DNA from: Paludibacteraceae bacterium
GTDB lineage: Bacteria; Bacteroidota; Bacteroidia; Bacteroidales; Paludibacteraceae
Length of the DNA: 64,000 nt
Direction of reading: 5' to 3'
Assembly (NCBI GenBank): GCA_017384225.1
Contig: JAFNUD010000032.1
Span: 36,689-100,688, forward strand
Shown here: piece by piece, positions 45,169 to 53,310 of the stretch
Layout: every line of letters begins with the position of its first letter
How positions within the stretch are numbered: the first letter of the stretch is position 1
Made by a program: the position numbers and the translations under genes
Notes under the pieces: generated by a model
The model's input: the letters and a program-made list of their open reading frames with translations, nothing else
Told to the model about the DNA's origin: nothing
The model's database searches: none

Positions 45169-46014
45169 ATGAAACGACTTATAATAATATTGTGCTTACT
45201 AATAAGTATGCATGGATTTTCGCAAACAGAAATATCCAAAGACCTTTTCCCAACCCTCGCAGGCTTGCAACGAACAGGTTGTACAAAGACGATAGGAGAG
45301 AATGGAAATGGAACTACTGTTTGGGGATCGCGTTCATATCTAATGCAAGAAATAGAAACCGCTACTATTGATGGAAAGCAATATCTATTGTTTGGTACGA
45401 ATAACATCTACGATGAATATTGCAGTCTTTGGCTACGCGAAGAAAATAACAAAATATTAGTTTATAGTACAGCACAGAAGAAAGACCTTGTATTATATGA
45501 CTTCACACTAAATGTGGGCGATTCATTATCGCGTTTGTATGTTGATTATGAATTATCAAGTGTAGTTGATTATTATAAATACATGGAGGGATATGCTTCT
45601 ACAGATCCACTTGTTGTAACCGAAGTATCAACAATCACACTTCTTGACGGAAAAGAGCACAAGAAATGGACATTCAACAATGGCAGGCAATATGTAGAAG
45701 GTATTGGTAGTTTTGGCGCCTGTTATGCACACAATGATTTTTACCAACTAATAGCCGACGCTCCGCTATATTCAGATGTTTATAGCCAATACCTCGTCTG
45801 TGTAAGCAAAAACGGCAAACTCCTCTACCAAATGGACGATGCCGAAATGGAGCAATTAGAAACAGAGTGCTTGTGCGAGGGGTATGTAGGTACATCCGTA
45901 GAAACAATAATTACGTCCAATACCAAGGCTAACAAACTCATTCAAGATGGTCAACTCCTCATTCTCCGTGACGGCAAGACCTACAATCTCATGGGAATGG
46001 AAGTGGGAAAATAA
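45169..46014 (+). CDS. secreted paralogue of the preceding protein, single module
   Basis: A 281-residue exported protein whose mature part matches the first module of the gene at 43724: FPTLAGLQRTGC versus FPILAYLQRTTC, WLREENNKILVYSTAQKKDL, HKKWTFNNGRQYVEGIGSFG, KLLYQMDDAEMEQL. It ends GKTYNLMGMEVGK, the shared tail. It lies 23 bases after its paralogue and was probably produced by tandem duplication. A UUCG-loop terminator follows. The function is unknown. Confidence 0.72.
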   Translation: MKRLIIILCLLISMHGFSQTEISKDLFPTLAGLQRTGCTKTIGENGNGTTVWGSRSYLMQEIETATIDGKQYLLFGTNNIYDEYCSLWLREENNKILVYSTAQKKDLVLYDFTLNVGDSLSRLYVDYELSSVVDYYKYMEGYASTDPLVVTEVSTITLLDGKEHKKWTFNNGRQYVEGIGSFGACYAHNDFYQLIADAPLYSDVYSQYLVCVSKNGKLLYQMDDAEMEQLETECLCEGYVGTSVETIITSNTKANKLIQDGQLLILRDGKTYNLMGMEVGK

Positions 46015-46037
46015 TCCTGCTTTGAAATTCTATGATC

Positions 46038-46072
46038 CTCGCTCAGTTCTTCGGAACTGGGCGAGTTTTTTT
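46038..46072 (+). terminator. terminator of secreted cluster 1
   Basis: A 12-bp stem (46038-46049 with 46054-46065, one T-G pair) capped by a UUCG tetraloop and followed by a T7 run. The arms are closely related to those of the terminator at 52363. Confidence 0.92.
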
Positions 46073-46216
46073 GACGGATTTGAGTCTTACGCTGGTAAAT
46101 AGTTTGAAGACTTTGACGAGTGAGCATGTTAATCTCCTTTGTCGAAAAATTAGCCTTAAGTAAACAACATAAATTTATCTATTACGAATGCAATGGATAG
46201 AGTTATGGTAGATTTG

Positions 46217-46248
46217 TTTGCACATGTCGGAAAAATGTAGTACCTTTG
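46217..46248 (+). promoter_or_regulatory. promoter of the TPR-HTH regulator
   Basis: TTTG at 46217-46220, 20 bases, TACCTTTG at 46241-46248. ATG 46257 begins eight bases after the box, so the leader is only a few bases. A TTG-type start at 46218 lies inside the -33 box. Confidence 0.75.
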
Positions 46249-46256
46249 TCAGCGAA

Positions 46257-47753
46257 ATGAGAAGTGCGGCAGGACATATATTGCAGAGAGCATGCAGAGT
46301 AGTCTGTGTGTTAGGACTGCTGTGTATTATGATGTGTGCATTTAATTCTTGTCATTGGCATGAGGCAAAAGAGGTCATTGCCACAGCAGATAGTTTGGAC
46401 CAAACGGAGCATGTGATATATGATGATACCGCAGCATTAGGCAGAACAATACGCAGTTTGGATAATCCATTTGGTAGAGTGTTGATGAGCAATACATTGG
46501 GCAAAGCGTATTACTATATGGGGCGTAACTATAGTCTATCTAATCAGATTGCAGAAGCAGCCGATTGCTATATCAATGCCGACCGTTTACAGATTGATGA
46601 CCCTATTTATCGCGGACGGGTACACTCCTGTATGGGCTATATATGTACACAAAACAACGACAACGATAGTTTAGCCTTAATCTTTTATGAGCGAGCAAGT
46701 GAACATTTTAAAGCGAGTGATAATCATTGGTATTATGCGCAAATATTGTTAAATCGTTCTGAATGCTGCATCAGGTTACATAATTATTTCATAGCGGATA
46801 GTCTTTTGCAAATTGCAAAATCATATCTATTGGATAGCGCATACCAAGCACGTTATTACGAAACACTGGGACTTTATTTCTACGAACAGCAGCAGTATGA
46901 TTCAGCATTGGTATATTTTAATCAGGGATTAGATTATTGGCAAAGTGAGGGAGAAAAGTGCTTCAGTTATTTGAAAATCATGCAATCGTATTATTTTAGA
47001 GCAAAAGACATAAACAGTGCTATTCCATATGCCAAATTAATTGTAGAGCATTCTACAAATCCCAATTATTTATCCAACGCATACTATTGTTTAATGCAAG
47101 ATGCGAGAAACAAAAATAATTTAAAACAATTAAGTGTTTATTCTCATACTCGTACTGATGCTCTAAACTTGTTACGCAAAAACACAAAGAATTATGCAGA
47201 GGCTTTGCCTATATTGAAAGATTATCTGCACAATCCTTGCCCATGGAGTTTGGTATGGATTGCAGTGAGTGCTTTTGCTATTTTATGTATAACATTTGTT
47301 TTATATTTTGTTCTTTATCGCAGATACGCAATAGCGCAAATACATGTTTCTAATGAGCAGATTTTTAATTTGTCTGTACAAATGAAGGAGCAGGCAGATG
47401 AACTCCACAAACATGCCATGCTGCATTATCATGACGAATGCTTGGATAAGATTCGTCGAAAACACCCTAAGCCACGTCATCAGTGGAATGAATATGATTC
47501 GTTAAAAAAGGATGTTAATCCTTATTTACATGATTGGCTGATTGCTTTGGAGAAACTAAATTTAACTCAAAGAGAAAATGTATTCTGCGTATTGAGTTTT
47601 ATCTACCCGCAGATGTCTATAGAAGACCTTGCACATAGCATGTGTATTACTAAATCGGCACTCATGGTTCGCAAAACCCGTATAACGAAAAAGATAGGTA
47701 TAACCTCAGCCCAGTTAGGTGATTTTTTGTACAACTTGCGTTCTATTGATTAA
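46257..47753 (+). CDS. TPR lipoprotein-type transmembrane regulator with C-terminal HTH
   Basis: A 498-residue protein. N-terminal signal with a lipobox-like NSC (Cys32); TPR-like helical repeats at about 60-310 (YYMGRNYSLSNQIAEAADCY and later ones); one membrane helix at about 321-345 (WIAVSAFAILCITFVLYFVL); a short coiled coil; then a LuxR-type HTH (LNLTQRENVFCVLSFIYPQM, IEDLAHSMCITKSALMVRKT). This TPR-TM-HTH plan is a known Bacteroidota one-component sensor. It stands between the two secreted clusters and may control them. A truncated copy lies at 52813-53088. Confidence 0.8.
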   Translation: MRSAAGHILQRACRVVCVLGLLCIMMCAFNSCHWHEAKEVIATADSLDQTEHVIYDDTAALGRTIRSLDNPFGRVLMSNTLGKAYYYMGRNYSLSNQIAEAADCYINADRLQIDDPIYRGRVHSCMGYICTQNNDNDSLALIFYERASEHFKASDNHWYYAQILLNRSECCIRLHNYFIADSLLQIAKSYLLDSAYQARYYETLGLYFYEQQQYDSALVYFNQGLDYWQSEGEKCFSYLKIMQSYYFRAKDINSAIPYAKLIVEHSTNPNYLSNAYYCLMQDARNKNNLKQLSVYSHTRTDALNLLRKNTKNYAEALPILKDYLHNPCPWSLVWIAVSAFAILCITFVLYFVLYRRYAIAQIHVSNEQIFNLSVQMKEQADELHKHAMLHYHDECLDKIRRKHPKPRHQWNEYDSLKKDVNPYLHDWLIALEKLNLTQRENVFCVLSFIYPQMSIEDLAHSMCITKSALMVRKTRITKKIGITSAQLGDFLYNLRSID

Positions 47754-47847
47754 TCGCACTTTTTGCACAACTTATCAAAGTGATGTCACAACACATTGAT
47801 AATCAGACAAAACGCCACTCTAAGCACTTATCAATCTTTTTCCTCCC

Positions 47848-47878
47848 TTGTGTATTTCATAGTATTGTTGTAATTTTG
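47848..47878 (+). promoter_or_regulatory. promoter of secreted cluster 2
   Basis: -33 TTG at 47848-47850, 20 bases, TAATTTTG at 47871-47878. ATG is 25 bases further. The box-to-start sequence resembles that of cluster 1. Confidence 0.7.
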
Positions 47879-47902
47879 CAAAAATTTTAAATCAACAATA
47901 TT

Positions 47903-48274
47903 ATGAAGAAATTATTTGTTCTTGCATTGTTTGTATTAGGTATGTACAATGCATCCGCGTTTGCCATGGCGCAAGAAATTATCTTAACAGAAATGTATTC
48001 TGTATTACCCTATGATGATCCTGGAATTGAAGATGGAGGTGGAAGACCTGATCCTACTCAAATCCGTGCGTTCATTGATGGCAATCAATTATCTATTGGC
48101 GCAAATACAGATGCGCCTGCGTATGTGGAAGTCATTGATCAAGAAACAGGCGAAGTAGTAGTAGAAGAAGACTTTGTAGATGAAACAGAAGCTTCTATTA
48201 ATCGATCAGGTTCGTATATCGTGCAAATCTACTCTGGCAACACCATCATGACTGGTGAGTTTGAGGTTAGATAA
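47903..48274 (+). CDS. small secreted protein (DUF3244-like)
   Basis: A 123-residue protein: signal peptide KKLFVLALFVLGMYNASAFA, then an acidic, Gly/Pro-rich stretch (DDPGIEDGGGRPDPTQIRAF) and a compact beta domain NQLSIGANTDAPAYVEVIDQ and SGSYIVQIYSGNTIMTGEFE. The last part follows the DUF3244 or T9SS type A sandwich plan. The function is unknown. Its leader and signal peptide are near copies of those at 42010, while the mature parts are unrelated. Confidence 0.7.
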   Translation: MKKLFVLALFVLGMYNASAFAMAQEIILTEMYSVLPYDDPGIEDGGGRPDPTQIRAFIDGNQLSIGANTDAPAYVEVIDQETGEVVVEEDFVDETEASINRSGSYIVQIYSGNTIMTGEFEVR

Positions 48275-48300
48275 TATGTTTTAATAACTCAAAAAATCTG

Positions 48301-48645
48301 ATGATTATGAAAAAAATCTTTATTTTTTGTGCCTTATATTGTGTATCCATGTTGATATCAGCACAAAACAATTCTTGTGTACAACTACTAGTTAATAATA
48401 TAGCGACAGATATTAGCATCACTACTGAACAAACGCAGCAGTTGCAAAATATAGCGGAAGATTACGTTGCAGCAATGCAGCAAGCTAATCAGCAATTTTC
48501 GGATGACACAGAGCGAACCAAGGCAAAAGAAGGTATCAGCAAGAACTTTCAAGAGGCGTTGCAAGAAATATTAACCGCAGAGCAATATGCAGAATTAATG
48601 CGTGTTCGTGAGGAGCGTCGTAATCAACTAAAAACTCGTCAATAA
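48301..48645 (+). CDS. small secreted Spy/CpxP-like helical protein
   Basis: A 114-residue exported protein with a signal peptide ending at SAQ. The mature part is helical: ITTEQTQQLQNIAEDYVAAM and AKEGISKNFQEALQEILTAE, then QYAELMRVREERR. The two LTxxQ-like turns (TTEQTQQL and LTAEQYAEL) resemble the Spy/CpxP/LTXXQ fold of periplasmic chaperones. This is a fold-level resemblance only. An alternative ATG lies two codons downstream at 48307. Confidence 0.62.
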   Translation: MIMKKIFIFCALYCVSMLISAQNNSCVQLLVNNIATDISITTEQTQQLQNIAEDYVAAMQQANQQFSDDTERTKAKEGISKNFQEALQEILTAEQYAELMRVREERRNQLKTRQ

Positions 48646-48660
48646 TTAAGGCTTAATGGT

Positions 48661-49998
48661 ATGAAACGATATATTTTGATTATTATGTGTTGCATCGCAA
48701 CAATAATGGCGCAGAATTTGTACGCAGATTGTATAACGCTCACTAATTCATCTGTTAACATTTCGCGTTGGGGCGCACAATATGCGCCTGTTGATGATGA
48801 ATTGGAATGTTGGATTGTTGATTTAACTGTAGATGGACCCGTGCAAATCACTTACAATATCAGTTTGGAGATGGTAAGTGGTTCTGATCAAGTAACTATT
48901 TATGAGTTGGATGAAAATAACCAAACTACAGTATTGCGCTCATTCAGTTCTACGATAGAAACGGGTGTGTTGGTAACGACAGCAAATCGATTAAAGGTAG
49001 AATATTGGGGATTCGTAGGGAATATGAATGGTGTATATGACGGTTTTCAATTACATTTTTCAGCAGCCACGCAAGAACATGTCATCAATCACGATTACTA
49101 TATTCTGGGTAGTTTAGGTATAGGGACGACTCAACCTAAAGGCACATTGCATGTTAATGGTCCTATCTATGGTGGTGAATCTTCGGGCGCAATTAAACTC
49201 AAATCAAATGGTGGTTACGTGACAATTGGCACAGCAACAGGTCAGTTAAAAAAAATGTTCTTTACAACAGATAGAAATCAATTTATTTTTAATAAATCTA
49301 TTTTGACTCAAGAAGGTGTATTTGGTTCTACGGCAAATACGATACAGTTTAGCACCAACGATACTGCACGAATGGTAATTGTTAATAACAACGTAGGTAT
49401 AGGAATTCTAAATCCTACCACAAGATTACATGTAAATGGTGGAGCTCTCAAAATTGGAAATACTTCATCTTCATCTGATCGATTGAAAAACTTTTTGCAA
49501 TTTGGTGATGGAAGTTATGTTCAAATAGGCGAATTGGAAAAAGACGATTATTTAACATTTAAAGCAACTGGTTATAATTTTACAAAAGGGAATGTGGGTA
49601 TTGGTACGATTTCACCTGCATATAAGTTAGACGTAGTAGGTTTAGTTCGTACAAATGGTATGATTGTAAATGGCGCCGTGAATGTTATCGGTACTGTCCA
49701 TGCAGATAGCATAATTGCAGATAGAACTATTCGCGCAGAAGAGATTATTGTAAAAACTAGTGGTGCAGACTTTGTATTTGCAGAAGATTATCAATTACGC
49801 CCATTGAGCGAAGTCAAGGCATTTATCGAAGAAAACAAGCACTTGCCAGAAATCAAATCTGCTCAGGAAATGCAAGAGAATGGTGTGGGCATTAATGAGT
49901 TGCAGACCCAACTTTTGCAGAAGATTGAGGAGTTGACACTCTATATTCTCCAACAAGAGGAGAGAATAAAGGCGTTAGAAACAGAGTTGAATAAGTAA
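48661..49998 (+). CDS. secreted phage-tail-fibre-like repeat protein
   Basis: A 445-residue exported protein. Residues about 20-140 form an N-terminal beta-sandwich. The middle has repeated collar motifs (LGIGTTQPKGTLHVNG, VGIGILNPTTRLHVNG, VGIGTISPAYKLDVVG) typical of trimeric fibre proteins. The C-terminal part (ADFVFAEDYQLRPLSEVKAF, NKHLPEIKSAQEM, then a coiled coil) matches a tail common in Bacteroidota surface proteins with tail-fibre domains. There is no intramolecular chaperone catalytic pair visible, and no phage genes adjoin. It is likely a surface fibre or adhesin. Confidence 0.75.
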   Translation: MKRYILIIMCCIATIMAQNLYADCITLTNSSVNISRWGAQYAPVDDELECWIVDLTVDGPVQITYNISLEMVSGSDQVTIYELDENNQTTVLRSFSSTIETGVLVTTANRLKVEYWGFVGNMNGVYDGFQLHFSAATQEHVINHDYYILGSLGIGTTQPKGTLHVNGPIYGGESSGAIKLKSNGGYVTIGTATGQLKKMFFTTDRNQFIFNKSILTQEGVFGSTANTIQFSTNDTARMVIVNNNVGIGILNPTTRLHVNGGALKIGNTSSSSDRLKNFLQFGDGSYVQIGELEKDDYLTFKATGYNFTKGNVGIGTISPAYKLDVVGLVRTNGMIVNGAVNVIGTVHADSIIADRTIRAEEIIVKTSGADFVFAEDYQLRPLSEVKAFIEENKHLPEIKSAQEMQENGVGINELQTQLLQKIEELTLYILQQEERIKALETELNK

Positions 49999-50011
49999 AA
50001 AACGAACCAAC

Positions 50012-50392
50012 ATGAAAAGATTTTTATTAGCATTAGTATTGGGGGGATCATTGATTGCTTGTAATGAACTTCATAATCCACCGATAAATACTCAAGAGAA
50101 TCCATTATTAGGAAATTGGGCTAAGATTAATGATAGTAATTATATTGTTTCTATCTCTGATAGCTTAATTCATGTAAACAGAATTGCTGATTATGTTTGT
50201 CGATATACAAATGACAGCAGTAAATTATATATTAGGCGATTGTGGTTCTCGGATACCCATCCTAGTTATGAAGCAGAATGTAGTTATAATCTAAATGGTG
50301 ATACTTTGCAAATAGAAGAATTCGAGATGACGTTTGCTGCTATATATCCGCCCCAATTTATTGATATAACTTTAATTAGAGTAAAGCCATGA
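50012..50392 (+). CDS. small lipoprotein coupled to the protease gene
   Basis: A 126-residue protein with lipobox LIAC (Cys17). The mature part NPLLGNWAKINDSNYIVSIS, then a run of beta strands ending ITLIRVKP, resembles small lipocalin-like or META-like barrels. No family is certain. Its TGA stop overlaps the protease ATG by four bases (ATGA), so the two are probably translated together. A role as inhibitor or chaperone of the protease is a guess from this arrangement. Confidence 0.68.
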   Translation: MKRFLLALVLGGSLIACNELHNPPINTQENPLLGNWAKINDSNYIVSISDSLIHVNRIADYVCRYTNDSSKLYIRRLWFSDTHPSYEAECSYNLNGDTLQIEEFEMTFAAIYPPQFIDITLIRVKP

Positions 50393-52335
50393 GAAAAGTT
50401 ATAACGTTAATATGTTGTATACTTGCTGCAAGGTTATCTTTTGCAGGATATTATTACTATCAAGGAGAAAGAGTTCCTATAGTGATAAATCCTGATAGTG
50501 TCGTTGTTTACAAGGCAAATGCCTCCCTAGCGAGTGGAAATTTTGAAACACAACCCTCTATGGAAGCAAAAAATAAGATTAATGATGTGCTGTCACAAAA
50601 CAACATTGTGGTATCATCTATCGAATATGTGATAGGTGATAGCATCACTAGAAAAATGTCTAACTGTTTTTACGTGAAGCTACATCACTATTCTGATACT
50701 ACTATTTTGAAAAACATTGTAGAACAAACTCGTACACATCTCTTGGGCGAGGTACCACATATGGATAGATGGTATAAAATAAAGGTTGCTAACTCTACGA
50801 TTAATAATTCTTTGGAAATGTCTAATTATTTCTATGAAACAGGCTATTTCGAGGATATTGATCCAGGATTTGCTTTTGAATTTACACCCAATTGTGTCAG
50901 TGATAGCGAATTCGCGTCGCAATGGGCTTTACCTGCTATTCATGCTTGTGATGCATGGCAACAGACAACTGGAAATCCTGAAACAGTTGTAGCAATTGTA
51001 GATCAGGGAATAGACACTTCACACCGAGAATTTGCGAACACTATGTTTTCGGAATATGCGTATGACTGTTGCGCTGATAGAGAAGTAGATACTATTCAAG
51101 GTGACCATGGTACAATGGTCGCAGGAGTCATTGCTGCAAGCCATAACGATGAATTAATAGCAGGGCTTGCGCCAGATGTGACGATTATGTCGGTTAGTCA
51201 TCCTTTGAGCCCTAGATATACCAGTGGTCAAGAGTTAGCATCTGGGATCTCATGGGCTGTAGAACATGGCGCAGATGTAATTAATTGTTCTTGGGGAGAT
51301 AGGGCTGGATTTTATTATGTTTGTTTACATAGTGCTCTATTGGAAGAGGCTTTACTAAATGCCGTTACTGAGGGACGAGAGGGAAAAGGGTGCGTAGTGG
51401 TTTTTGCTTCTGGAAATGCAGCTGAAAATAGGATGGTAGTTGATTATCCCGCATGTTTTACACCTGAATTGTTAGTGGTCGGTTCTATAAATGCACAAGA
51501 GAAAAAATCTACATTCTCAGGATACGGATCAACTTTGGATGTTGTCGCTCCTGGAGAGGATATTTATTTGACAATGTATGGAGATTCCTATATTATTGAT
51601 AGTGGAACGTCTTTTGCTGCTCCGCATGTAAGTGCAATAGCATCTCTGATGTTGTCTGTAAATCCGACTTTGACACGCAAAGAAGTTGTTGATATTATTG
51701 AGTCCACAGCTCAAAAGGTTGGAGATTATGATTATATTGATTATGGGTTTGCTAGTCCCAATGGAAGTAGGCATATCCGTGTTGGTTATGGATTAGTAGA
51801 TGCCTACGCGGCAGTATCAGTAGCAAAGACTAAATATATTCAAAATCACGCTTATCAAAGTGGTAGTATAACAGTTGAAAACTACCCTGAAATCATCGCG
51901 GGTTATGCTGTAACAGATAACAAGCCATATGGAAATGTAATATTAGAGGCAGGTAGTGATGTTACCTATAGTGCCACAGAACAGGTAGTGTTAAAGCCTG
52001 GTTTTCATGCAAAGGCAGGTAGTAATTTGCACATTAAAATTGAGGATGCGATAGCCAATATTGCCGCCTCCCCTCAACAGGTAGCGCCTCGCTCATCCTC
52101 TGCGCCTACAGATGATGCGGACTCTACGATAAAGGAACTTGCCAACAATGGATTGGAAACCGTGACAAGCAATATAATTGTTTCAACTTCCATTTATACT
52201 ATCAGCGGTCAATTGATACAAACTATCATAGGCGGTCAGCATAATGCTACAGACCTACCTAATGGTATGTATATCCTACAGCATCGCATGAGTGATGGTA
52301 GCGTGAGAAGTGAGAAAATTGCAAATAACAAGTAG
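50389..52335 (+). CDS. subtilisin-like serine protease with propeptide and T9SS-like tail
   Basis: A 648-residue secreted S8 protease. Signal peptide 1-19; propeptide about 20-170 (also present alone at 43032); catalytic domain about 180-470 with Asp205 (AIVDQGIDTSH), His240 (GDHGTMVAG), oxyanion Asn343 (ASGNAAEN) and Ser408 (SGTSFAAPH). A repeat-like stretch (HAYQSGSITVENYPEIIAGY, then VVLKPGFHAKAGSN) follows, then a C-terminal sorting domain (YTISGQLIQTII to LPNGMYILQHRMSDG). The triad is complete, so activity is expected. Last gene of cluster 2, followed by a terminator. Confidence 0.9.
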   Translation: MRKVITLICCILAARLSFAGYYYYQGERVPIVINPDSVVVYKANASLASGNFETQPSMEAKNKINDVLSQNNIVVSSIEYVIGDSITRKMSNCFYVKLHHYSDTTILKNIVEQTRTHLLGEVPHMDRWYKIKVANSTINNSLEMSNYFYETGYFEDIDPGFAFEFTPNCVSDSEFASQWALPAIHACDAWQQTTGNPETVVAIVDQGIDTSHREFANTMFSEYAYDCCADREVDTIQGDHGTMVAGVIAASHNDELIAGLAPDVTIMSVSHPLSPRYTSGQELASGISWAVEHGADVINCSWGDRAGFYYVCLHSALLEEALLNAVTEGREGKGCVVVFASGNAAENRMVVDYPACFTPELLVVGSINAQEKKSTFSGYGSTLDVVAPGEDIYLTMYGDSYIIDSGTSFAAPHVSAIASLMLSVNPTLTRKEVVDIIESTAQKVGDYDYIDYGFASPNGSRHIRVGYGLVDAYAAVSVAKTKYIQNHAYQSGSITVENYPEIIAGYAVTDNKPYGNVILEAGSDVTYSATEQVVLKPGFHAKAGSNLHIKIEDAIANIAASPQQVAPRSSSAPTDDADSTIKELANNGLETVTSNIIVSTSIYTISGQLIQTIIGGQHNATDLPNGMYILQHRMSDGSVRSEKIANNK

Positions 52336-52362
52336 ATTTTGTAACTTTTAATCGTTCATATC

Positions 52363-52399
52363 CTCGCCCAGTTCCGCGTGAATTGGGCGAGTTTTTTTT
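52363..52399 (+). terminator. terminator of secreted cluster 2
   Basis: A 12-bp stem (52363-52374 with 52380-52391) with a five-base loop and T-run. Arms match those of the cluster 1 terminator (46038) except at two or three bases. Confidence 0.9.
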
Positions 52400-52493
52400 T
52401 GTAATCAAGTAAAATATATGCAGAAATGGTAGCACAGACCATTTCTGCTGCATTTGTGGTAAATACTACCACCGAAGTATCAATAAAAAGCAG

Positions 52494-52566
52494 TACCTTT
52501 GTAGGCGCAATGAGAAAGATGAGGTTATATAGATTACGACAAGCAGTTTCTTCTGTACCTGTTTGA
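52494..52566 (+). pseudogene. decayed regulator start with conserved -7 box
   Basis: TACCTTTG at 52494-52501 is followed by an AATGAGAA start context like that of the regulator at 46241-46260. A TTTG box is absent at the right distance. The frame from ATG 52510 gives only 18 codons (MRKMRLYRLRQAVSSVPV) before TGA. It looks like the remains of a duplicated regulator 5' end. Confidence 0.45.
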
Positions 52567-52599
52567 TATACAATCCATCCGCACAAACGTGCCAATATA

Positions 52600-52720
52600 G
52601 ATTATTACATTCAAGTATCGTAAACGGAGAACTGCCGTATGCGGACCCGCATGTATGGTGGTGTGAGAGTCGAAAAACGAAAGTAGGAGAAAAACTACAT
52701 CGTTTCCCTCCTACGCGATT
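52600..52720 (+). mobile_element. group II intron 3' remnant (domains V-VI)
   Basis: The stretch from about 52620 has the 'ACTGCCGTATGCGG' stem, its partner CGCATGTATGG and a GTGGTGTGAGAG tail (52630-52669), the pattern found at the end of bacterial group II introns. The next hairpin, GTAGGAG/CTCCTAC (52683-52689 with 52708-52714), would be domain VI, ending near CGATT. No reverse-transcriptase frame survives upstream, so only the 3' end of the element is left. The upstream limit is uncertain. Confidence 0.6.
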
Positions 52721-52812
52721 GGTCATATATACTTTTCAACTAACTTGAACTCTTCTACCTTTTCCTCATCCGCACCACACAATAACCATACAATAACCAT
52801 ACAATAACCACA

Positions 52813-53088
52813 CTATTTGAAGCGTTCATAATACCACTCGTAATCACTCTCTTTATAAGCTTCATTTGCGCGTTCATAGAAAATCAACGCTAAACTATCA
52901 TTATTATTTTGAGCACAAATATGAGCCATATTGCTATTTATCCGTCCTCGGTATAGAAGGTCATCTATTTGTAAACGATCTGCTTCTATGTAGCATTCAG
53001 TTGCTTCTGTAATATGATTAGATAGACTAAGGTTTCGCCCCATATAGTAATAAGTTTTGCCTAGAGAATGCCTGATACGAAAGATATT
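52813..53088 (-). pseudogene. truncated inverted copy of the TPR regulator
   Basis: The minus strand reads LGKTYYYMGRNLSLSNHI and then a TPR-like ECYIEADRLQIDD stretch, SLALIFYERANEAYKES and a stop right after WYYERFK. This matches the regulator at 46257 over roughly residues 70-153 (LGKAYYYMGRNYSLSNQI, SLALIFYERASEHFKAS, HWYYAQ). The 5' part is missing its start, an in-frame TAA precedes NIFRIRHS, and all membrane and HTH parts are absent. Confidence 0.8.
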
Positions 53089-53172
53089 TTACCATAAGAA
53101 GAGCTATCCAAGCCTAAAAACACACGATAAATGCAGAAAAATACATAAAAAATGCACTTTTTTGCAAAAATA

Positions 53173-53204
53173 TTTGGTCATATCAAAAAAAAGCAGTACC
53201 TTTG
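53173..53204 (+). promoter_or_regulatory. promoter of tRNA-Gln(TTG)
   Basis: TTTG at 53173-53176, 20 bases with A8, TACCTTTG at 53197-53204. The 41 bases at 53168-53208 are identical to the tRNA-His promoter (minus strand, about 34396-34356). Confidence 0.83.
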
Positions 53205-53232
53205 CACCCGCTTTCGAAAAGGAAGTCAATGG

Positions 53233-53304
53233 TGACCAATGGTATAAAGGCTATTACGTCAGATTTTGGTTCTGAAAATCTTGGTTCGATTCCAGGTTGG
53301 TCAA
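53233..53304 (+). tRNA. tRNA-Gln(TTG)
   Basis: A 72-base cloverleaf: acceptor TGACCAA/TTGGTCA, discriminator A, anticodon stem TCAGA/TCTGA with loop TTTTGGT (anticodon TTG), T loop GGTTCGATTCC. CCA is not encoded. A promoter lies 28 bases upstream, and a terminator directly follows. Confidence 0.94.
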
Positions 53305-53310
53305 CAAAGA

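Noticed and set aside
48661-49998. Prophage tail-fibre gene
   Set aside because: It has fibre-like collar motifs, but no phage structural, packaging or integrase gene is near, and it has its own signal peptide.
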